This document shows positions 1-5,537 of a stretch of 8,380 bases of DNA, in pieces (the first letter of the stretch is position 1; every line of letters starts with the position of its first letter). Source of the stretch: Chloroflexota bacterium (GTDB lineage: Bacteria > Chloroflexota > Anaerolineae > UBA1429); the NCBI GenBank assembly GCA_014360745.1, contig JACIWY010000141.1, positions 1-8,380 of the forward strand, given 5' to 3'. A program made the position numbers and the translations under genes. Below the pieces are notes generated by a model. It was not told where the DNA came from. It saw only the letters and a list, made by a program, of their open reading frames with translations, and made no database searches.

Positions 1-7
1 GTGGCTT

Positions 8-34
8 GAGGATGAGCTTGCTCATCCTCTTTTT
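8..34 (+). terminator. Rho-independent terminator of an upstream plus-strand gene
   Basis: The sequence shows a perfect 9-bp stem (GAGGATGAG at 8-16 with CTCATCCTC at 21-29) around a CTTG tetraloop, followed directly by five T residues at 30-34. This is the classic intrinsic terminator form, and the T tract is on the plus strand only. It should end transcription of a gene lying left of the window and insulate the transporter gene from it. Confidence 0.85.
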
Positions 35-69
35 GGGCCAAATGATTCAATATGTATTAAACTATTTAA
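33..69 (+). promoter_or_regulatory. Possible promoter and operator-like inverted repeat ahead of the transporter
   Basis: This is the only AT-rich stretch before the transporter gene. A weak sigma70-type match is TTGGGC at 33-38 and TATTAA at 55-60, with a 16-nt spacer. A perfect inverted repeat TTAAA-CTA-TTTAA lies at 57-69, overlapping the proposed -10, where a repressor could bind. Neither hexamer is close to consensus and AT-rich repeats arise easily by chance. The position just after a terminator and before a 200-nt leader supports a promoter here. No known ArsR box is recognised. Confidence 0.3.
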
Positions 70-79
70 AGGAGGGTAC

Positions 80-292
80 GTGCAAGAACGCGATTTAAAA
101 CGAAGCAGCAACCGTATTTTCTGTGGAGTCCTCCTGTCCTGTAGGGCGCCACGAAGCCTGAAGATGTTGTCTTGCCGCGCCAAATGCTCCAGGTCAGGTG
201 GCGGGCATGGCCCGCAGACGGGCTCCAAAGCGCCCGTCAAAGCAAAAACCGCATCGATCTTGTACGAAAGGAGTCTGGAATGTCCGAGGTGA
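80..292 (+). CDS. Possible small cysteine-rich leader ORF overlapping the transporter start
   Basis: A 70-codon ORF begins with GTG at 80 and is preceded by a strong Shine-Dalgarno sequence, AAAGGAGG at 68-75, four bases upstream. It stops with TGA at 290-292, so it overlaps the ATG of the transporter (280) by 13 nt in a different frame. The predicted peptide is very basic and has five Cys (residues 15, 21, 32, 36, 68), including a CRAKC pair. I recognise no family. It could be a translated leader coupling translation to the transporter, a sensor peptide for a thiophilic metalloid, or a chance ORF in a structured leader. The good ribosome site is the main support; the composition does not look like a folded protein. 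Confidence 0.25.
   Translation: MQERDLKRSSNRIFCGVLLSCRAPRSLKMLSCRAKCSRSGGGHGPQTGSKAPVKAKTASILYERSLECPR
201..238 (+). other. Two adjacent GC-rich hairpins in the transporter leader
   Basis: Hairpin 1 pairs GCGGGC (201-206) with GCCCGC (210-215) over an ATG triloop. Hairpin 2 pairs GACGGGC (217-223) with GCCCGTC (232-238) over an 8-nt loop. They are separated by one base and end about 29 nt before the transporter ribosome site. No T tract follows, so they are not intrinsic terminators. The two share GGGC/GCCC segments, so alternative pairing between them is possible. They match no riboswitch class I can recognise. Confidence 0.4.
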
Positions 293-1392
293 CCCATCAG
301 GCTCGCCGGGATGATCCCGCTTTGGGTTGGTTCGAAAAATATATCTATTTGTGGATCGTCGTTGCCGGCGTGGGAGGGCTGCTAATTGGGAAAACGTTTC
401 CTCGCGTTGGCTCTGCCATTGAATCGATCAGTTGGCAAGGCGTGTCTCTGCCATTAGTCATCGCCATGTTCTTTGTCATGTTCCCGCCGATGGCGCGCGT
501 GCAACTAGGAGAGTTGAAACACGCGGCGCGCAACGTGCGCCCCACAATCGTGACCCTGACCGCCAACTGGCTCATCGCTCCGGCGCTCATGTGGTTGTTA
601 GCGCGCATCTTTGTCCCCGAACCGGAATACCGCGCAGGGTTGATCCTGCTTGGGTTGGCCCCATGCACGGCCATGGTGCTCTTTTGGATCTATTTCGCCC
701 GTGGCAATCTGGTACAAGGCGTCATGGTCACGGCGATCAACGCTGTCTCGACGCTGATTCTCTACAGTCCCTTGGGCACCTTTTATTTGGGCGTGGGTGG
801 TGTGCCGGTGCCGTTTATGCTCATTCTGCTGAGCTCGGTGCTTTTCGTGGGCTTGCCCTTGCTGGCAGGCCAGCTTTCGCGGCGTTGGCTCACGAGAGCC
901 AAAGGAGCAGAATGGTTCGAGAAGCGTTTCCTAGAGGTGATGGGCAACATCAGCGCGGTGGCGCTTCTGGCCACCATGGTGATCATGTTCTCGCTGCAAG
1001 GGCAGGTCATCTTGGCCAAGCCGCTTCTTGTGCTGCGCCTCATGGTGCCGAATTTGATCCACTATACGATCATGATCACCCTGGCCGTTACCGCCTGTCG
1101 GCTTTTGCGCTGCCCGTATGAAGATCTGGCCATGACGGCGATGATCAGCTCCAGCTCGCAGTTTGAGGTGGCCATCGGCACGGCGATGGTGCTCTTTGGC
1201 ATTGGCTCCGGTGCGGCGTTGGCGACGGTCGTGGGGCCTTTGTTAGAGATCCCCTTGATGGTCACGGCGGCCAAGTTCTTGCGCCGTATGGCACCGCGCT
1301 TTGAGCGAGAAGCCGCCGTTCGCCTCGCCGAACCGGCTCTGCGCTCCGCCCGTCGCGCCGCGGCTGCCGGCGTTGATGTAGGAGAAGACTAA
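280..1392 (+). CDS. acr3: ACR3-family (arsenite efflux type) membrane transporter
   Basis: This is a 370-residue inner-membrane protein of the ACR3 branch of the bile acid/arsenite/riboflavin transporter fold, with about ten hydrophobic segments spread over residues 22-335. Known ACR3 proteins expel arsenite As(OH)3 using the proton gradient. Two residues known to be essential in characterised ACR3 proteins have counterparts here: Cys129 in LGLAPCTAMVLFW and Glu296 in SSQFEVAIGTA. The motif GSGAALATVVGPLLEIP (309-325) is also typical. The ATG at 280 is chosen because AAAGGAG lies at 267-273, six bases upstream; a longer reading from 172 has no such site and adds a non-hydrophobic 36-residue tail. 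The motif before Glu296 (usually SNNFE or SNFFE) is SSSSQFE, so this member is divergent and its substrate is less certain. No arsR or arsC is in the window. A Arg/Ala-rich cytoplasmic tail ends the protein. Confidence 0.8.
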   Translation: MSEVTHQARRDDPALGWFEKYIYLWIVVAGVGGLLIGKTFPRVGSAIESISWQGVSLPLVIAMFFVMFPPMARVQLGELKHAARNVRPTIVTLTANWLIAPALMWLLARIFVPEPEYRAGLILLGLAPCTAMVLFWIYFARGNLVQGVMVTAINAVSTLILYSPLGTFYLGVGGVPVPFMLILLSSVLFVGLPLLAGQLSRRWLTRAKGAEWFEKRFLEVMGNISAVALLATMVIMFSLQGQVILAKPLLVLRLMVPNLIHYTIMITLAVTACRLLRCPYEDLAMTAMISSSSQFEVAIGTAMVLFGIGSGAALATVVGPLLEIPLMVTAAKFLRRMAPRFEREAAVRLAEPALRSARRAAAAGVDVGED

Positions 1393-1423
1393 CACAAGAG
1401 CGGGGTGTGGTCCTTCTTGAAAT

Positions 1424-1452
1424 GTGCCCGGCACGCGCCAGGTGTTGGGCAC
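1424..1452 (+). repeat. Palindromic hairpin between transporter and MoaD-like genes
   Basis: An 11-bp stem pairs GTGCCCGGCAC (1424-1434) with GTGTTGGGCAC (1442-1452) over a 7-nt loop. Two pairs are G-U wobbles when read as plus-strand RNA; in the minus-strand RNA these become mismatches, so the plus strand forms the better hairpin. No T tract follows. It may be an RNA-processing or attenuation structure, or a copy of a dispersed REP-like palindrome; GTGCC...GGCAC palindromes are common between genes in Chloroflexota, as far as I recall. Only one copy is in this window. Confidence 0.45.
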
Positions 1453-1480
1453 CCGATCCACTAGGTCGAGGAGGTCGGCG

Positions 1481-1762
1481 ATGAACATCACGGTTCAGCT
1501 TGACAATGTGGCCCGCGTGCTCTCGGGGCGTAAAGAGATCACCATCTCGGTTGAGGAGGGGGCGACGGGCAGGGATGTGCTCAGGGCCCTCGTGGCCGCC
1601 CTCCCTTTATTGGCCCAGACGACCGTGGACCCGGCCAAGGGCGACTTTTATAGCGACGAGTATTGGCTCGCCTATGAGGACAGGACGGGCGTTCCGGATC
1701 TCTCGGCTCCCTTGCGGGTGAGCGATGGCTCCCGGCTGTTCATCCTGACGGGCGTTTGCTAA
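1481..1762 (+). CDS. MoaD/ThiS-like ubiquitin-fold protein without C-terminal Gly-Gly
   Basis: A 93-residue protein with the MoaD layout: a first beta strand (MNITVQL), a VEEGATGRDVLRALV segment matching the strand-turn-helix of MoaD, then an acidic middle and a final LRVSDGSRLFILTGVC that lines up with the dGdevailPPvsGG end of MoaD. MoaD is the small subunit of molybdopterin synthase; its C-terminal Gly-Gly is made into a thiocarboxylate that supplies the dithiolene sulfurs. Here the protein ends in TGVC, so that chemistry is not possible in the usual way. The start ATG has GAGGAGG at 1468-1474, six bases upstream. It lies 88 nt after the transporter on the same strand and converges with the AOR gene, an enzyme family that needs a bis-pterin W/Mo cofactor. 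MoaD-like genes often sit near tungstoenzyme genes. It may be a specialised carrier, chaperone or inactive relative. Confidence 0.7.
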   Translation: MNITVQLDNVARVLSGRKEITISVEEGATGRDVLRALVAALPLLAQTTVDPAKGDFYSDEYWLAYEDRTGVPDLSAPLRVSDGSRLFILTGVC

Positions 1763-1844
1763 CGAGTGCCCAAAGGGATACCCATGCCTCGGCGGTGACA
1801 ACGATCGCCGCCACCGCCGAGGCGTGTTATCGCTCGGCGTTAGC
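1758..1844. terminator. Long nested inverted repeat between convergent genes, probable bidirectional termination structure
   Basis: The inner arms are a perfect 12-bp stem, GCCTCGGCGGTG (1786-1797) with CACCGCCGAGGC (1812-1823), over a 14-nt loop. Outer arms GCTAACG (1758-1764) and CGTTAGC (1838-1844) also pair perfectly. The TAA stop of the MoaD-like gene (1760-1762) and the TAA stop of the AOR gene (minus strand, 1840-1842) lie within the outer arms. No T tract follows on either strand, so it is not a canonical intrinsic terminator, but its place between two gene ends suggests transcript ending or 3'-end protection for both. Confidence 0.6.
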
Positions 1845-3834
1845 CCAGCTTGCCCAGTTTGGCCAGCTTGTCGGCAACGTCCTTGAGGCCCAGAGATTCT
1901 AGCTTGGCCCGTGTCGGGTAGCCGTTGGCCGGGTTCCAGCCCCGCAGTTCATAGTAGCGGTCGAGCATAGGGGCGAACTGCTCCAAATCCAGCTCAACAT
2001 AATCGGTAAAGGCCGGATGGGTTAGGCTCTCGGCCACTGCCCAATCATCCCGGCGTGAACGGCCAAAGTTGCGTATGTCGATGGCGCGCAGCAGGTTGAA
2101 CACGCGTGCGCCGGCGAGGTCCAGCTCTTTTTCACTCGTCTCATAGCCGGTGGCCTTGGAAAAGAGCTTGGACATGAGCGCTGTGTCGGCGGCCTTGTCT
2201 TCGGTGAGCATGGAAAAGACCCGCGTGTTTTCGCGATCGCACAGCACCAGCGACTCGACGATCATAGCCCGATCGTGATGAAAGATGGCCGGGATGGCCC
2301 GCGCATCCGGCTTGTCATAGGTCGGCGTTGGGTCACAGACATCGGCGCAGCCGTAGACCTTTTCGCACACCTGGCGCGCCTCTTCCATAGTCAGGGGGCC
2401 CTCGTGTGGCCCATGCTTGGGAAAGTAGCGCAACACGTGCTCGGTGAATTGGTGGGTGGCGTCGCTGGCCGGGTCGCGGGTGTCCACACACCATTGAAGT
2501 ACCGGCACTAACCAGAAGGGGAAATAGACATTGCCGCCGGTACCCCAATGTCCGTTCCAATGGCTGGTCTGGCCCCAGTGCCGGGGATAGATATGGTTCA
2601 GCAAGGGTTTGCCTTGCCCGCCAAAGAGCCGATCTGCGGCATAACAGGCGCCATCGGCCAGGGCGTCGCCCAGCTCACCTTTGCGGAAGGCGATCATGGG
2701 TAGCAGCACACCCAAGAACTCGGCCGATACCGGCGCGGTGTCACGGTTGTACTGCACCTCGTGATCGGGCACAGGGATATCTACACTACCCAGGGGGCCG
2801 CCGTCGATCCTGTCGATCAAGCCATGTTGTTTGCACATTTGCAACCAAGGGATGATCCCATAAGAGATCTCCCAACCGTTCAGGCCATAGTCAGCGGTCA
2901 TGGCGCGCGCCTCAATATGGGCGTTGAGCGAGGGCGTCTTGTAACCCCAACATTGCTGCGACGCGGTATAGTTGCCGGTCAAATACTCGCCCGGAACCCC
3001 CATATGGAGGCGGTTCATGCATGGCGTGATGCAAAAGCCGCACTTGTGAAAGCGGATGGAACCGTCCTGCGCTTCGCCACCGCGCCGCCCGGGGCCTCCG
3101 CCGCCGGGGAGCCAAGGGCTTTGGCCCTCGCGGCTGGCGCTCAGGCAGATGCGCATCAAGCCCTCCGGATCGGCGACGCGTACCCCACCGGTGCCGCGTA
3201 CAGCGATGGCCTTCAAATTTTTAGAGCCCATCAACGCCCCAAAGCCTCCTTGGCCGGCGGCGTTGCCCGTCTCTGTTTGCAGGCAAGCGATGCGGGCCGA
3301 TCGCTCGCCGGCCTGGCCGCAGGAGACGACCCGCGTCTTGGGGCCGTACAAGTTTCGCAAGGTGGCTGTGGTGGCGTAGGTGCCCGTGCCCCAGATGTCG
3401 GCTCCTTTGGCGGCGTCGTTCGCCGGCAGGATCTCGGCCTCGCCGTCGTGCACCCATAGGTACACAGGTGAGTCGGCCTTGCCGACGATGACGACGCCGT
3501 CGAACCCGGCATATTTCAGCTCCGCGCCCCAGTGCCCGCCCATGCCCGAACGGGAAAAAATGGAAGGTTTTTGCTGAGGGGCGATACCTGCCACAAGCAC
3601 TCGCCCTCCACCGGAGGCCAGGGTGCCGGTGAGCGGGCCGACCATGATGAAAAGCATATTTTCGGGATCAAAGGCATCCACGCCTGGCTTGAGTTCTTCC
3701 CAGGCGATTCTGGCCGCGATGCCCATGCCGCCGATAAACTCGGGCACATAAGCGGCCGTGTCCATCGTCCACGTTTTGCGCGCCGACAAATCGACGCGCA
3801 GGATCTTGCCGGTCCAACCATACAGTTCGGCCAT
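1840..3834 (-). CDS. aor: Aldehyde:ferredoxin oxidoreductase-family tungsten (or molybdenum) catalytic subunit
   Basis: A 664-residue AOR-family protein. The N-terminal domain (about 5-215) has the family signatures YGWTGKILRVDLS, GPLTGTLASGGGR (66-78), GGHWGAELKYAGFDGVVIVGKA (99-120) and GALMGSKNLKAIAV (199-212), which bind the bis-pterin cofactor. The single [4Fe-4S] cluster site is C265-x2-C268-x3-C272 with the distant fourth Cys most likely C532 in SLVLCDREN. Family members oxidise aldehydes to acids with ferredoxin, or act as catalytic subunits such as BamB of class II benzoyl-CoA reductase; the substrate cannot be read from sequence. ATG at 3832-3834 is preferred over an upstream reading because it overlaps the ferredoxin stop (TGATG) and has GAGGAGAG nine bases upstream. 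The usual AAGRGG motif reads AAGQGG (193-197 region). Partner electron carrier is the upstream ferredoxin; the tungsten assignment is by family. Confidence 0.92.
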   Translation of the reverse strand: MAELYGWTGKILRVDLSARKTWTMDTAAYVPEFIGGMGIAARIAWEELKPGVDAFDPENMLFIMVGPLTGTLASGGGRVLVAGIAPQQKPSIFSRSGMGGHWGAELKYAGFDGVVIVGKADSPVYLWVHDGEAEILPANDAAKGADIWGTGTYATTATLRNLYGPKTRVVSCGQAGERSARIACLQTETGNAAGQGGFGALMGSKNLKAIAVRGTGGVRVADPEGLMRICLSASREGQSPWLPGGGGPGRRGGEAQDGSIRFHKCGFCITPCMNRLHMGVPGEYLTGNYTASQQCWGYKTPSLNAHIEARAMTADYGLNGWEISYGIIPWLQMCKQHGLIDRIDGGPLGSVDIPVPDHEVQYNRDTAPVSAEFLGVLLPMIAFRKGELGDALADGACYAADRLFGGQGKPLLNHIYPRHWGQTSHWNGHWGTGGNVYFPFWLVPVLQWCVDTRDPASDATHQFTEHVLRYFPKHGPHEGPLTMEEARQVCEKVYGCADVCDPTPTYDKPDARAIPAIFHHDRAMIVESLVLCDRENTRVFSMLTEDKAADTALMSKLFSKATGYETSEKELDLAGARVFNLLRAIDIRNFGRSRRDDWAVAESLTHPAFTDYVELDLEQFAPMLDRYYELRGWNPANGYPTRAKLESLGLKDVADKLAKLGKLG

Positions 3835-4352
3835 CAGCGACGTCTCTCCTCTGCGGGGACAAAGGTCAACGCCTGGCCCGGGCACACCTCGACGCAGATG
3901 GGCCCCTCAGGGCGGCCGCTGCACAAATCGCACTTGAAATAGATGCGCTTGCGCCCATTCAGCTTGTAGGCAATAACGCTGCGTTCGGGCGTCAGCGGGC
4001 AGGCGCGAAGGCAAGAGGCGCAGCCGCGACACTTTTGCGGGTCGATGATCCGCGCACCGGTCTCGGCGTCGATATAGATGGCCGGCTCCTCCCAACGATC
4101 GGCGCAGGCATAGTAGCAGGCCGGGAAATCGCATTGTTTGCAGACGCGGATGTCGGGGAAGCCGGGCACGAAATCGTCAAAGTCGATTTGAATGCGCGAG
4201 AGCGCCGGGTTGCATTCGCGCTCGTGGTAGAGCGAGCAGGCTACCTCGCACTCGCGACAGGTGAGGCACTTTTTGACATCGTATTCGACGACGCCCGAAC
4301 GTTTCGGTTTGGACGGCGCCACAGACGCGCGGGTTTCGGGTGAAGCAGCCAA
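3834..4352 (-). CDS. Four-cluster [4Fe-4S] ferredoxin subunit (AorA/BamC/HycB-like)
   Basis: A 172-residue iron-sulfur protein with sixteen cluster Cys in four sets: C29-x2-C32-x2-C35-x3-C39; C71-x2-C74-x4-C79-x3-C83; C108-x2-C111-x2-C114-x3-C118; C141-x2-C144-x8-C153-x3-C157. This spacing is that of the electron-transfer subunits of DMSO-reductase-type enzymes and of the small subunits paired with AOR-family proteins. It should shuttle electrons between the AOR active site and an external acceptor. There is no Tat or other export signal, so the complex is probably cytoplasmic. The start is inferred as TTG at 4350-4352, with GGAGGG at 4361-4366 eight bases upstream; the longer ORF up to 4583 adds a low-complexity N-terminus unlike the family and crosses a likely promoter. 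It overlaps the AOR start by one base, so the two are translationally coupled. Confidence 0.9.
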   Translation of the reverse strand: MAASPETRASVAPSKPKRSGVVEYDVKKCLTCRECEVACSLYHERECNPALSRIQIDFDDFVPGFPDIRVCKQCDFPACYYACADRWEEPAIYIDAETGARIIDPQKCRGCASCLRACPLTPERSVIAYKLNGRKRIYFKCDLCSGRPEGPICVEVCPGQALTFVPAEERRR

Positions 4353-4436
4353 GATACACTCCCTCCAGCTTTGGTTGGTGCAGGGTGCAGAGGATGAACG
4401 CCCATCCCTTGCCTTTTTCCTCACGAGATCACCCAT

Positions 4437-4465
4437 ACTATAGTCAGTTTGTGAGCTGCGCAAAA
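4437..4465 (-). promoter_or_regulatory. Candidate promoter for the ferredoxin/AOR operon
   Basis: On the minus strand a good -10 TATAGT (plus coordinates 4437-4442) lies 17 nt from a weak -35 TTTTGC (4460-4465). This would start transcription near 4430 and give a leader of about 78 nt before the TTG start. The -10 is convincing, the -35 is poor, which may mean an activator is needed. Confidence 0.35.
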
Positions 4466-4597
4466 CGCAAGAGGGGCTGTCCGGCATTTGGGTACCCGAC
4501 GATGTGCCGATTGTCGGCCGTTGAAACCGCACCGACCCTCGCCAGACCGCTCTGCAACGGCCAGTTTTTCCGATGCTTCCCACTGCCCTTTACCTAC

Positions 4598-4626
4598 TTG
4601 ACCCACAGAGCTAATAAGGTTAGCAT
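4598..4626 (+). promoter_or_regulatory. Candidate promoter with overlapping inverted repeat for the NIF3/VanW genes
   Basis: TTGACC (4598-4603) and TAGCAT (4621-4626) are separated by 17 nt, matching the sigma70 consensus at five and four of six positions. An inverted repeat GCTAA-TAAGG-TTAGC (4610-4624) covers the end of the spacer and the -10, where a repressor could act. Transcription would begin near 4633, giving a leader of about 115 nt. Confidence 0.4.
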
Positions 4627-4736
4627 GGCGGGCATAGCGGTATTATGCGGAGCGGACGGCGAGGGTATTTCCCCTTTTTGCATCGCGCCGAGACATAGAT
4701 CGAATCGCCTTTTGACCCCCCTTTTTTGCACAGTAT

Positions 4737-4748
4737 AGGAGGTGATCC
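4737..4748 (+). promoter_or_regulatory. Full-length Shine-Dalgarno sequence before the NIF3-family gene
   Basis: AGGAGGTGATCC is complementary over 12 consecutive bases to the conserved 3' tail of 16S rRNA (GGATCACCTCCT). Its GGAGG core is six bases from the GTG start at 4749, which fixes that start. Most genes show only 4-7 matching bases. Confidence 0.85.
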
Positions 4749-5537
4749 GTGCCGACAGTGGAACAAGTTCTGGCCACCATTTTTGCCACGATCCCAGGCG
4801 CTCCGCCGGTAGACACGGTGGACACGATCAAGGTCGGTGACCCCGCGCAAGAGGTGAGCGGCATCGTCACGACGTTTCTGGCCACGCACGACGTCATCCG
4901 CCAGACCATAGCGCGAGGGGCAAACCTGATCATCACCCACGAGCCGACCTTCTACAACCATCGGGACGAGGTCGATTGGCTGGCCGATGACCCGGTGTAT
5001 GAGGCCAAACGACGCTTGTTAGAGGAACAGGGCATCGCCGTGTGGCGTCTCCATGACAGCTGGCACATGCGCAGGCCCGATGGCATCATGACCGGCGTGC
5101 TGCGCCAGCTCGAATGGGCGGAATACGCCTTGCCGGAGCTCCCCGGTCTTTGCGAGATCCCTCCCATCTCCCTCGATGCGCTGGTAGCATGGTTTAAAGC
5201 CAAGATGGGCATCTGCAATCTGCGCCTCATCGGCGATGGGGAGATGATCTGCCGGCGCGTGGGCCTGGCCATCGGCGCCTCGGGCGGGCGCAGACATATC
5301 ACCGCCCTGGGCCAGGCGAAGCTCGATGTCCTGGCCGTGGGAGAGCTGCACGAATGGGAGACGGCCGAATATGTGCGCGATGCGCAAGCTCAAGGGCGGC
5401 GGCAGGCGCTTGTCGTCCTAGGGCACGCCGCCAGCGAAGAGGCAGGGATGGGCTATCTGGCGGAATGGTTGGCGGAACGTTTGCCCGAGGTCGAGATTGT
5501 CCATATCCCGGCGGGAGACGCTTTTAGATACGTGTAG
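4749..5537 (+). CDS. DUF34/NIF3-family putative dinuclear-metal protein
   Basis: A 262-residue protein of the DUF34/NIF3 (YbgI) family, whose members form hexamers with a two-metal site and whose biochemical role is still unsettled; links to GTP cyclohydrolase-like or metal-handling functions have been proposed. Metal-site segments are visible: ITHEPTFYNH (62-71), LHDSWH (101-106), VGELHEWE (197-204) and LGHAASEEAGM (224-234), giving His64, Asp103, His226 and Glu230 as likely ligands. The first motif has His-Glu where the better-known members have His-His. The start is GTG, fixed by a very strong ribosome site. The stop TAG overlaps the GTG start of the next gene (TAGTG), so both are probably one operon. 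Length and motif order fit the family without the inserted PII-like domain seen in some members. Confidence 0.88.
   Translation: MPTVEQVLATIFATIPGAPPVDTVDTIKVGDPAQEVSGIVTTFLATHDVIRQTIARGANLIITHEPTFYNHRDEVDWLADDPVYEAKRRLLEEQGIAVWRLHDSWHMRRPDGIMTGVLRQLEWAEYALPELPGLCEIPPISLDALVAWFKAKMGICNLRLIGDGEMICRRVGLAIGASGGRRHITALGQAKLDVLAVGELHEWETAEYVRDAQAQGRRQALVVLGHAASEEAGMGYLAEWLAERLPEVEIVHIPAGDAFRYV

Larger units (their letters stand above)
4353..4748. other. Divergent intergenic region with no gene
   Basis: This 396-nt stretch separates the minus-strand ferredoxin/AOR operon from the plus-strand NIF3/VanW pair. I see no convincing gene or RNA in it. It holds candidate promoters for both directions (listed separately), a 7-bp tandem duplication of GGTGCAG at 4377-4390, a GGGTACCC palindrome at 4490-4497 and a small hairpin GCCGA-TTG-TCGGC at 4506-4518. 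It has the least coding character in the window and is large enough to hold control sites for the redox operon. Confidence 0.6.

Noticed and set aside
172..279. Longer N-terminus for the transporter from an upstream ATG
   Set aside because: The 36 extra residues are not membrane-like, cover leader hairpins, and have no ribosome site; the ATG at 280 has AAAGGAG six bases upstream.
1..279. Molybdenum-cofactor or other known riboswitch in the transporter leader
   Set aside because: I looked for conserved cores of the Moco, cobalamin, SAM and guanidine classes and found none.
432..1121. A 229-codon plus-strand ORF inside the transporter gene
   Set aside because: Out-of-frame shadow rich in Arg, His and Gly; the transporter frame carries clear family motifs.
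2761..3459. A 232-codon plus-strand ORF inside the AOR gene
   Set aside because: Antisense shadow of a well-conserved gene; its translation is Ala/Gly/Arg-rich and resembles no family.
4353..4583. Longer N-terminus for the ferredoxin
   Set aside because: The extra 77 residues look like translated non-coding sequence, cross a likely promoter, and are not seen in such ferredoxins; TTG at 4350-4352 has GGAGGG in place.
4712..4739. Promoter-like TTGACC-16 nt-TATAGG directly before the NIF3 gene
   Set aside because: Transcription would begin at about the start codon and remove the very strong ribosome site, so the two signals cannot both be used; the upstream promoter is preferred.
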